Shown: positions 1 through 4,896, counted from the first letter of the stretch. The stretch is DNA of 9,519 nucleotides from Planctomycetes bacterium GWF2_50_10 (GCA_001824635.1 MHYB01000055.1:10203-19721), one strand, 5' to 3'. The notes: generated by a model not told the origin, from the letters alone. Numbers and translations: made by a program.

Positions 1-606
1 CACAAGCGTACCGAAATATTCATCCTGCCTTTCTCTTTTTAGCCATAGATCATAAAGCTCATAAAGTATTCCTCCGCTCATCTTAAACGCCCCCCATATC
101 CATTTACTCGAAGCCCCCTTCTGCTTGACCTCAATTCGCAATACACTACCCGCCTCATCCATGACCACCGCGTCGAAAAACTCCGGGCGAGCCACGGGAA
201 ACAGCAGAAACGATAACTCCTTGTCGCCCAAATACTTAAGCGCATCCTCCGGGAACCAAACAGTATCCGGCAAACCAATTACTACAGGCTCATTTTTACC
301 GACCACGCCAACTGCGGAAAATATCGCGTCACAAAGCCCCTGCGCCTTTGGCTGCACCACATAACAAAACCGCACCGTGCTGTCGCCGCCGCTGTAATAT
401 TCCATGATGTCGCTCTTGCCCGGCGATATCACCACGCAGATTTTATCCACCCCGCCAAGTATCATCCGCTCGACAAGATATTCGCTCACTGCCCTGGGCT
501 TTTCCGTTTGCCCGTCAAACCTGCTCCCCACCGGCAGCAGTTCCTTCGAAAACGCCAGCGGTTGTATCCTGCTCCCCGCCCCCGCTGCCGGCATAATCCC
601 CCACAT
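1..606 (-). CDS. Sugar-phosphate nucleotidyltransferase (NDP-sugar pyrophosphorylase family), C-terminus cut by window edge
   Basis: The reading frame is open from the ATG at 606 to the left edge, giving 202 residues. The N-terminus carries the nucleotide-binding signature PAAGAGSR (residues 6-13), followed by K21 in SKELLPVG, as in glucose-1-phosphate thymidylyl/uridylyltransferases of the NTP_transferase family. GLPDTVW (about 111-117) supplies the Asp (D114) expected to bind metal. Such enzymes join a sugar 1-phosphate to an NTP, giving an NDP-sugar and pyrophosphate in the cytoplasm. The start is secure: GGAGG lies five bases upstream, and only 14 bases separate it from the stop of the glycosyltransferase gene before it, so the two are probably co-transcribed. 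The pairing suggests it makes an activated sugar for surface glycan synthesis. The sugar and the nucleotide cannot be read from the sequence, and about the last third of the protein lies outside the window. Confidence 0.87.
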   Translation of the reverse strand, partial: MWGIMPAAGAGSRIQPLAFSKELLPVGSRFDGQTEKPRAVSEYLVERMILGGVDKICVVISPGKSDIMEYYSGGDSTVRFCYVVQPKAQGLCDAIFSAVGVVGKNEPVVIGLPDTVWFPEDALKYLGDKELSFLLFPVARPEFFDAVVMDEAGSVLRIEVKQKGASSKWIWGAFKMSGGILYELYDLWLKRERQDEYFGTLV

Positions 607-620
607 AGAACCTCCAGATT

Positions 621-1697
621 TTATTTCACCCCAAGTAGATAAACGTCGAAAATATTCTCCATCTCTTGCGCTCGCCTGTTGGCCGTATGACATTCAAGCG
701 TTCTTTGCCTCGCCGCTTGGGCTATGCTTTTCCGTTTAGTTTCTCCCATCGACAAGGCCTCAAGCACCTCTTCGCACGTCCGGCAAATAATGATCTCCTC
801 ACCAGGCTCATAGAACTGTTCCAGCCCCTCCCAGTAATCGCTTATGATCGCCGTCCCGCACGCCCCTGCCTCGAAGAGCCGTCCCTGCGGGCAAAACCCC
901 ATTTCCGCCATCGCGCGCCTTGTGATATTAAGCGTAAAACCTGACGAACAGTAAAATGCCGGGTGTTCCCCAGGCTCAACATGGCTCAGGTACCAGATAT
1001 TATCCTGCCACGGAAAATCGTTCGGATATTGTGAACCCCCTATTATAAACCGCATATCTTTTGCGTACCTGGCTGTCTTTACTAGCAATTCATCAACTTT
1101 ATCCTGCCTGTCCTGGGAGTATGTTCCCAGGTAGGACAGATCACAACTGTAATCAATTTTTGCTTCCACAGGCCTGTGTATATCCGGGTCAACACATCCG
1201 TACAGAGGCCAAACCTCCTGTGCTCCAAGTTCAGATTTCAATTTGCGTATCGTTTCTCCGCCGGTCCAGCTCAAAACCAGATCAAAATCCCCCAGCCCCT
1301 GCTCTGGGATATACTCAACCTTCTCACCTCTTTCCAGCCTGGTCAGTGTAACCGGCGCATCCAGATCATAAAAACATTTGAGTGTATCAGCTCTATTAAA
1401 GATCATCTCACTTGCCGCAATAGCATCAGGGCAATACGATGTCACTATTGCGACATCAGCCTCTCTCAGAGCGTTTGCAGCTTGTCGGGTAATCCCGTCC
1501 CAATTTTCATAAAGCACAAGTTCAACGCCGTCAATACCAGTGTAATCCCTGCTCTGTGCATAATAAGGTACATCCCTTTCGAAGAATGTCACCCTGTGCC
1601 CTCGCCCGCAAAGCCCCTTGCACAAGCCTCGCCAAATCGTCGCATGACCGTTACCCCACGATGAACTTATTGAAAGCCCGAAAATTGCTATGTTCAT
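621..1697 (-). CDS. CgeB-like family 1 glycosyltransferase
   Basis: This 358-residue protein looks like a GT-B glycosyltransferase of the CgeB type. The N-terminal Rossmann half opens with a short strand and a glycine-rich turn, FGLSISSSWGNGHATIWRG (residues 6-24), then RGHRVTFFERDVPYY. The C-terminal half ends in a Glyco_trans_1_2-like domain with GRLFEAGACG (272-281) and a following acidic stretch SDYWEGLEQFY, the usual donor-binding region of this family. There is no signal peptide or membrane segment, so it should act in the cytoplasm. Family members decorate spore or cell-surface structures; acceptor and donor are unknown here. The ATG at 1697 is preceded by a G-run (GGGGGA) acting as Shine-Dalgarno. 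It is the first gene of a unit with the downstream nucleotidyltransferase, and is transcribed divergently from the PilT-like gene. Confidence 0.85.
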   Translation of the reverse strand: MNIAIFGLSISSSWGNGHATIWRGLCKGLCGRGHRVTFFERDVPYYAQSRDYTGIDGVELVLYENWDGITRQAANALREADVAIVTSYCPDAIAASEMIFNRADTLKCFYDLDAPVTLTRLERGEKVEYIPEQGLGDFDLVLSWTGGETIRKLKSELGAQEVWPLYGCVDPDIHRPVEAKIDYSCDLSYLGTYSQDRQDKVDELLVKTARYAKDMRFIIGGSQYPNDFPWQDNIWYLSHVEPGEHPAFYCSSGFTLNITRRAMAEMGFCPQGRLFEAGACGTAIISDYWEGLEQFYEPGEEIIICRTCEEVLEALSMGETKRKSIAQAARQRTLECHTANRRAQEMENIFDVYLLGVK

Positions 1698-1791
1698 TAT
1701 TCCCCCGTCTCAAGTTGCAGATGTATTTTACAAACTGCTGTGCAACTGTGAACACAATTTCTATTTTTTTCTCACCTTTCTTTTGCAAAAT

Positions 1792-1820
1792 TGTATATAG
1801 TTAATTTAGAAAGAACGCAA
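1792..1820 (-). promoter_or_regulatory. Candidate sigma-70-type promoter for the glycosyltransferase unit
   Basis: On the minus strand TTGCGT (1820-1815) and TATACA (1797-1792) are separated by 17 bases, each matching four of six consensus positions. The surrounding 1735-1825 stretch is A/T-rich. Transcription would start about 90 bases before the glycosyltransferase ATG. The match is weak and no other signal supports it. Confidence 0.3.
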
Positions 1821-1829
1821 TTTAACCAG

Positions 1830-1849
1830 CCCACGGTGGCAACCGTGGG
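1830..1849. repeat. Perfect 8-bp hairpin (CCCACGGT / ACCGTGGG)
   Basis: CCCACGGT at 1830-1837 and its exact complement at 1842-1849 enclose a GGCA loop. The form is that of a REP-type intergenic palindrome. It lies in the divergent spacer between the glycosyltransferase and PilT-like genes, just outside the candidate promoter. No U-run follows on either strand, so it does not look like a terminator. There is only one copy in this window. Confidence 0.6.
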
Positions 1850-1875
1850 TTTAGAATGACCCTGTGAATCAAAGT

Positions 1876-1983
1876 GACTTGTCATTCCCGCGCAGGCGGG
1901 AATCCAGAAATAGAAAAGCGTCGCGCAGCGACTCCGCAGATAACATTTATTTCGGATTTCGAATTTCGCATTTCGGGCTTCGT
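1876..1983 (+). repeat. Composite intergenic cassette, copy 1: palindrome + hairpin + ATTTCGN heptamers
   Basis: Three parts lie in order. First is an 8-bp palindrome (ATTCCCGC 1884-1891, loop GCAG, GCGGGAAT 1896-1903), preceded by GACTTGTC and followed by CCAG. It resembles the dRS3-type ATTCCC...GGGAAT elements known from Neisseria and scattered through many other genomes. Second is a small hairpin GTCGC-GCA-GCGAC (1920-1932). Third are four in-phase heptamers ATTTCGG, ATTTCGA, ATTTCGC, ATTTCGG (1949-1976) ending in GCTTCGT (1977-1983). The cassette ends nine bases before the G-run of the PilT-like gene, so it forms most of that gene's upstream region. Confidence 0.7.
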
Positions 1984-1991
1984 TTTAAAAT

Positions 1992-1997
1992 GGGGGG
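1992..1997 (+). promoter_or_regulatory. G6 Shine-Dalgarno that fixes a TTG start
   Basis: Six G residues lie nine bases before the TTG at 2007. An in-frame TAA at 1998-2000 rules out any start further upstream, and the next ATG (codon 24) would remove the conserved start of the PilT N-terminal domain. G-runs of five or six also precede the glycosyltransferase and HtrA genes, so this looks like a local form of ribosome binding site that pairs with the anti-Shine-Dalgarno partly through G-U pairs. Confidence 0.6.
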
Positions 1998-2006
1998 TAA
2001 TCCGAT

Positions 2007-3143
2007 TTGAGCACTTATTCACCAGATGACAAGTTCTATCACACCAGTGATTTGGGTAATATCTCCATTCACGATATGCTTGCATATTTCGAGCGTCACG
2101 GCGTTATGCGTATCTCCGACCTCCACATAAAACCTTCTCTGCCGCCCGCCTATCGCATCGATGGATCACTCGTGCCCATGCGGGGCGATCCCCTCACCCT
2201 CGAAGCTGTCAAAGGCCTTACCTATCCCATCCTAAGTGAAGATGCCATCGCCAAGCTGGAAACAAATCTCACTGTCGACGCTTCCTACCACTACGGCTCT
2301 CTGCACTTCAGGATAAACGTATTCAAAGAAAACGACGGCATCGCCGCCGCGATAAGGGCCTTAAGCAGCGATGTGCCGCCGATTGACCGGGTCGGTTTTC
2401 CAAACAACGTCTGGCAGGATATTCTCGACCTCCAATCCGGCCTTGTCCTCGTTACCGGCGTAACAGGCGCGGGTAAATCCACGACAATCGCGTCCTTAAT
2501 CGACCGCATCGCAGCCCTTCGCGCGCTCCGCATCATAAGTATCGAAGATCCCATCGAATACGTCCTTGCCCACAAAAGCTCAATGATCTCGCAGCGGGAA
2601 GTCGGCAGAGATGTCCGCTCGTTCTCGGATGGCCTCAGGTCCGTTCTGCGCGAAGACCCCGATGTTATCTTCGTAGGTGAAATGCGCGATGCTGAAACCG
2701 TCTCAATGACCCTCATGGCCGCCGAAACAGGCCATCTTGTCTTTTCAACATTGCACACACGCGACACCACCGGCTCCATAACCAGGATCATGGATTATTT
2801 CTCCGGCGACAGGCAGGAAGAAGTCCGAAACCAGCTCTCGCTTAGCCTCGCGTATGTCATAAGCCAGAAGCTCGTCCCTCGCGCCGGCGGCTCAGGCAGG
2901 GTCATCGCCATGGAAATTCTCAATAATACCTACGCCGTTGCAAATCTCATCCGTATCGGCAAAGTCGAGCAGATTTATACCCAGCTCCAGACAAAAACAA
3001 AGAACACCCCCGATGGCAAAATGATAACCCTCGAACAGCACCTCGCCTCACTCGTAAAATCCCGCCAGGTGGAATTAAAAGAAGCCCAGAAATGGGCTAA
3101 CGACGCCAAAGTCTTCGCCGATTTCATGAGTATGGATTATTAA
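2007..3143 (+). CDS. pilT: PilT/PilU-family type IV pilus retraction-type ATPase
   Basis: This 378-residue cytoplasmic ATPase has the full set of PilT motifs. The N-terminal domain contains SDLHIK...PPAYRIDG (37-53). The RecA-like core has Walker A GVTGAGKST (151-159), an Asp box IISIEDPIEY (176-185), Walker B DPDVIFVGEMRD (217-228) and a His box GHLVFSTLHT (242-251). The C-terminal stretch AVANLIRIGKVEQIYTQLQT corresponds to the AIRNLIRE region that in PilT is needed for retraction, but is not identical to it (AVANLIRI). Family members are hexamers at the base of type IV pili that drive pilus disassembly and twitching. No pilin, PilB, PilC or secretin gene lies nearby, so it is a lone gene here; PilT versus PilU, or another filament system, cannot be decided. 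The start is TTG, chosen from the G6 ribosome site and an upstream in-frame stop. Confidence 0.9.
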   Translation: MSTYSPDDKFYHTSDLGNISIHDMLAYFERHGVMRISDLHIKPSLPPAYRIDGSLVPMRGDPLTLEAVKGLTYPILSEDAIAKLETNLTVDASYHYGSLHFRINVFKENDGIAAAIRALSSDVPPIDRVGFPNNVWQDILDLQSGLVLVTGVTGAGKSTTIASLIDRIAALRALRIISIEDPIEYVLAHKSSMISQREVGRDVRSFSDGLRSVLREDPDVIFVGEMRDAETVSMTLMAAETGHLVFSTLHTRDTTGSITRIMDYFSGDRQEEVRNQLSLSLAYVISQKLVPRAGGSGRVIAMEILNNTYAVANLIRIGKVEQIYTQLQTKTKNTPDGKMITLEQHLASLVKSRQVELKEAQKWANDAKVFADFMSMDY

Positions 3144-3144
3144 A

Positions 3145-3177
3145 TTTTGTAGGATGGGCAAGTTCTCTTGCCCATGC
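3145..3177 (+). repeat. Hairpin repeat family 1, copy A
   Basis: The copy reads TTTTGTAGG and then arms ATGGGCAAG (3154-3162) and CTTGCCCAT (3167-3175) around a TTCT loop. It begins one base after the stop codon of the PilT-like gene, so it would form a 9-bp stem at the very 3' end of that message and could protect it or help end transcription. No clean U-run follows directly. Confidence 0.75.
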
Positions 3178-3210
3178 ACAATTTTACCCATAAATCCCCA
3201 CCGACTCTGT

Positions 3211-3345
3211 CATCCCGAAGCCAAAGTCATCAGCTTTGCTGATTTGACGCGAGGGATCCGCAGAAGGTGGGCGAAGCCCTACCTCGTCACGTTTTTAATT
3301 TGCCTTGCATTTGATATGAATTTATTTCGTATTTTCGAGCTTCGT
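3211..3345 (+). repeat. Composite intergenic cassette, copy 2
   Basis: This has the same order of parts as the 1876 cassette. An outer palindrome ATCCC (3212-3216) / GGGAT (3253-3257) encloses an inner stem ATCAGC-TTT-GCTGAT (3229-3243). A second hairpin, AGGTGGGC / GCCCTACCT with one bulge, lies at 3265-3284. An A/T-rich stretch follows, ending ATTTCGT, ATTTTCGA, GCTTCGT (3324-3345). The palindrome is longer and more diverged than in copies 1 and 3; the A/T tract and the GCTTCGT end make the relation convincing. Confidence 0.55.
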
Positions 3346-3362
3346 GATTGGATTTTGTTTTC

Positions 3363-3480
3363 GTGGCACGGTCTAGCGCAGCTAGGCCGTGTCGTATTCC
3401 CATACGCTATACCTATCACTAGTTTCGTGTTCTTCAGCCACGGACGTGGCGACAGGGAGTAGCCCATATCGTGAGATATG
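3363..3480 (+). repeat. Cluster of three hairpins of unknown role
   Basis: Three stems follow one another. The first (3363-3395) has arms of about 15 pairs, with GGCACGGTCTAGC and GCTAGGCCGTGTC at its core around a GCA loop, and includes four G-U pairs counting the two outermost. The second is GCCAC-GGAC-GTGGC (3437-3450). The third is CATATC-GTGA-GATATG (3465-3480), whose loop is of the GNRA type. As transcribed on the plus strand this could be a structured RNA or three neighbouring palindromic repeats. I recognise no named RNA family. Confidence 0.45.
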
Positions 3481-3525
3481 AGAATAATCGTTGCAAACCA
3501 TTCCCATTTCTATTTTCTTTTAAAA

Positions 3526-3539
3526 GCCCCGGATGGGGC
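3526..3539. repeat. Short hairpin GCCCC-GGAT-GGGGC
   Basis: Five G-C pairs close a GGAT loop, directly upstream of hairpin repeat copy B. It is too short and too common in form to assign a role alone; it belongs to the hairpin-rich region between the PilT-like and lipoprotein genes. Confidence 0.4.
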
Positions 3540-3549
3540 GAAAGGAAAC

Positions 3550-3583
3550 TTTGTAGGAAATGGGCAAGTACTCTTGCCCATGC
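3550..3583 (+). repeat. Hairpin repeat family 1, copy B
   Basis: TTTGTAGGAA is followed by arms ATGGGCAAG (3560-3568) and CTTGCCCAT (3573-3581) around a TACT loop, then GCTGA. It matches copies A, E and F except for two extra A residues before the left arm. Confidence 0.75.
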
Positions 3584-3609
3584 TGATATGTCACAGCGTG
3601 TTAAAAATC

Positions 3610-3703
3610 GACTTGTCATACCCGCGCAGGCGGGTATCCAGTGACTTTTTTTTGAATTATTTGAGATTTTAAATTGCTTTTTTAATATATTTTCGTGCTT
3701 CGT
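3610..3703 (+). repeat. Composite intergenic cassette, copy 3
   Basis: The palindrome ATACCCGC (3618-3625), loop GCAG, GCGGGTAT (3630-3637) lies in the same flanks (GACTTGTC before, CCAG after) as copy 1. Over 32 bases the two differ only at positions 3620 and 3635, which pair with each other. The second hairpin of copies 1 and 2 is missing; the palindrome runs straight into an A/T-rich tract ending ATTTTCGT (3689-3696) and GCTTCGT (3697-3703). Confidence 0.7.
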
Positions 3704-3753
3704 AGAAAGCATTCCATCTTCAGACCTGCAAGGGCTAGATTTGATAACCCAGC

Positions 3754-3861
3754 TTTGTAGGATGGGCGAAATACTTCGGTCAATATTTGATATTGACCGA
3801 AATACTGTGTCTGCTTAAAAGATATAGCCATGGTAGATGCGCAAAAGAATTTTGCCCATGC
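3754..3861 (+). repeat. Two degenerate hairpin-repeat copies (C, D) around a 12-bp palindrome
   Basis: Copy C begins TTTGTAGGATGGGC (3754-3767) and keeps an ATACT loop but has a changed right arm. Copy D is ATG-C-GCAAAA-GAA-TTTTGC-C-CAT (3837-3859) followed by GC. Between them lies a perfect 12-bp stem, TTCGGTCAATAT (3775-3786) / ATATTGACCGAA (3790-3801), with a TTG loop. The octamer GAAATACT occurs on both sides of this stem (3768-3775 and 3799-3806). Confidence 0.5.
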
Positions 3862-3885
3862 CCAGCAGTGGTGAGATATTTGAAA

Positions 3886-3925
3886 ATTCAGGATGGGCAA
3901 GAGTACTTGCCCATCCTACAAAACT
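3886..3925 (-). repeat. Hairpin repeat family 1, copy E (inverted)
   Basis: This is the minus-strand orientation of the family. A perfect 12-bp stem AGGATGGGCAAG / CTTGCCCATCCT (3890-3901, 3906-3917) has an AGTA loop. Over 40 bases it matches copy F (4476-4515, plus strand) with two mismatches. It abuts the Shine-Dalgarno of the lipoprotein gene (GGAGA, 3926-3930), so a message crossing it would carry a strong stem just before the ribosome site. Confidence 0.8.
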
Positions 3926-3936
3926 GGAGAAGTACG

Positions 3937-4419
3937 ATGTATGTTAAAATTACATTAATTTTCTGCTTTTCGGTGTTTTTTTCTGGTTGCGACATTGCTG
4001 CCGTAGGTTTTGTTGCTGTTCAGACACAAAAATTTTCTGATTCTAATTCAATGTCGATTTGCCCAGTCGAAACAGACATTCACAGAATAATAAGCATTGC
4101 GGATACCGTTGCGAAAGAAAATGGTTTTGTCAAACAGTCAAAAATTCAAGATGCTTTTATATCTTTATCGCCGATAGCTGTGTACAAAATTCGTCCCGGC
4201 CTTTCGGACGGCAATCTCGGTTTTTTGGTTTTCTATTCTGAAAACCAAAAAACTCTCATTTTTAATATAAAAGGGCTGGGAGGGTACCGCAACCGCGATC
4301 TTGGTTTTAATATGCAAGCTCAACTTTTTGATCGTTTAGTTCAAACACTTGGATCTAATTGTGTAATCCAAGGCCGTAATTGGAGAGATGCCTGTGAACG
4401 GGAAAATCAAGTCAAGTAG
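3937..4419 (+). CDS. Small predicted lipoprotein of unknown function
   Basis: The protein has 160 residues. A lysine near the N-terminus, a hydrophobic stretch (about 5-16) and the lipobox SGC with Cys18 mark a lipoprotein signal peptide; Asp19 follows the cysteine, which in Gram-negative models favours keeping the protein at the inner membrane. The mature part is soluble, with no further membrane segment, and I recognise no domain. Its C-terminal half is mixed alpha/beta in character and includes GLGGYRNRDLGFNMQAQLFDR. The frame stays open 150 bases further upstream, but that part is repeat DNA; the ATG at 3937 has GGAGA six bases before it and starts directly on the signal peptide. The gene is visibly more A/T-rich than its neighbours and is bracketed by inverted copies of a hairpin repeat, so recent arrival is possible. 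Confidence 0.7.
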   Translation: MYVKITLIFCFSVFFSGCDIAAVGFVAVQTQKFSDSNSMSICPVETDIHRIISIADTVAKENGFVKQSKIQDAFISLSPIAVYKIRPGLSDGNLGFLVFYSENQKTLIFNIKGLGGYRNRDLGFNMQAQLFDRLVQTLGSNCVIQGRNWRDACERENQVK

Positions 4420-4475
4420 GATTATCGCATGACCACTAAATCAGGCTTTTTCAATGTAATAAAAGGGCCCGCCAA

Positions 4476-4515
4476 AGTTTTGTAGTATGGGCAAGTACTC
4501 TTGCCCATGCTGAAT
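4476..4515 (+). repeat. Hairpin repeat family 1, copy F
   Basis: The arms ATGGGCAAG (4487-4495) and CTTGCCCAT (4500-4508) lie around TACT, with flanks AGTTTTGTAG and CTGAAT shared with copy E. It lies 56 bases after the lipoprotein stop codon, in the opposite orientation to copy E. Confidence 0.78.
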
Positions 4516-4562
4516 CGTCAAACAGCTTACCGTTGCTCCGCATGGACAAAATTCAAACGTAA

Positions 4563-4589
4563 AATCAGTGTAACCCGTGTAATCCGTGA
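4563..4589. repeat. Three tandem nonamers AATCAGTGT, AACCCGTGT, AATCCGTGA
   Basis: Three in-phase nine-base units are followed by TTATGATTTT. The same unit type recurs at 6597-6623 and 6657-6665. On the minus strand an open frame reads this as a TDYTGYTDF-like peptide, which is a by-product of the repeat. The remainder of 4420-4633 holds only this, hairpin copy F and no gene I can support. Confidence 0.55.
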
Positions 4590-4633
4590 TTATGATTTTC
4601 TCTTCATTCAAAGCAGAGCATGAATTTGGCAAT

Positions 4634-4661
4634 AAAAAAAGGCACAGATGTAAGCTGTGCC
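4634..4661 (-). terminator. Rho-independent terminator of the 49-residue protein gene
   Basis: On the minus strand GGCACAG (4661-4655) and CTGTGCC (4647-4641) form a perfect 7-bp stem with a 7-base loop, followed at once by seven T residues (4640-4634). It lies 31 bases after the stop codon of the small gene and is the clearest terminator in the window. Confidence 0.85.
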
Positions 4662-4692
4662 CGGTATCAAAAGCTGAATAAATCAGTTGGCG

Positions 4693-4842
4693 TCATGCGC
4701 AAAGTGCGAGTTTGTGCAGATCAAGTTCCAGAAGGTGCTCAAGATATTTCGATAACTCGTCTTCCGAAAACTTCTCCAGAAAATCCGTCTTCGCTGTCCT
4801 GTTGATCTCACATATATAATTTATCAGTTCCATCTTACTCAT
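4693..4842 (-). CDS. 49-residue small acidic helical protein of unknown function
   Basis: This short gene begins MSKMELINYICEIN and ends LHKLALCA. The protein is rich in Leu, Glu, Lys and Asp with no proline or glycine, so it should be almost wholly helical; amphipathic stretches (about 4-12 and 28-46) suggest a helical hairpin or a protein-binding surface. It has Cys11 and Cys48 and no signal peptide. Reality is supported by gene signals rather than homology: GGGAG lies six bases before the ATG, a candidate promoter lies just upstream, and a perfect intrinsic terminator follows 31 bases after the TGA. It therefore forms a single-gene transcript between the lipoprotein and HtrA genes. I do not recognise the family. 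A regulator, adaptor or toxin/antitoxin partner are all possible but unsupported; no partner gene adjoins it. Confidence 0.72.
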   Translation of the reverse strand: MSKMELINYICEINRTAKTDFLEKFSEDELSKYLEHLLELDLHKLALCA

Positions 4843-4866
4843 AGCTGACTCCCTTGGTTTTACTCG

Positions 4867-4896
4867 CTTATAGGATTTATCGGAGTCTCGCGTGAA
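4867..4896 (-). promoter_or_regulatory. Candidate promoter of the small protein gene, with a nearby inverted repeat
   Basis: On the minus strand TTCACG (4896-4891) and TATAAG (4872-4867) are 18 bases apart, placing a transcript start about 20 bases before the ATG, just far enough to include the Shine-Dalgarno. An 8-bp inverted repeat has one arm (TTTATCGG, 4876-4883) inside the spacer and the other (CCGATAAA, 4937-4944) upstream, which could be an operator. Both calls rest on short matches. Confidence 0.35.

Noticed and set aside
1986..1991. TAAAAT as a -10 box for the PilT-like gene
   Set aside because: A start from it would begin at about the Shine-Dalgarno and leave it out of the message, and no -35-like sequence is correctly placed.
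3154..3462. Plus-strand open frame of 102 codons after the PilT-like gene
   Set aside because: It is made up of hairpin copy A, composite cassette 2 and the 3363-3450 hairpins; there is no ribosome site, and every segment is explained by repeat DNA.
3434..3712. Minus-strand open frame of 92 codons
   Set aside because: It reads through the palindrome of cassette 3, giving the WIPACAGMT peptide typical of false genes on this repeat, and through hairpin copy B.
3787..3936. 50-codon upstream extension of the lipoprotein gene
   Set aside because: The extension is encoded by repeat copies D and E and would bury the signal peptide and lipobox inside the protein; the ATG at 3937 has its own GGAGA.
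3145..4515. Possible CRISPR array in the repeated hairpins
   Set aside because: Spacing is irregular (tens to hundreds of bases), one copy is inverted, the intervening DNA contains a gene, and no cas gene is present.
4441..4632. Minus-strand open frame of 63 codons
   Set aside because: It consists of the nonamer repeat (TDYTGYTDF-like peptide) and hairpin copy F, lies beyond the terminator of the small gene and has no ribosome site.
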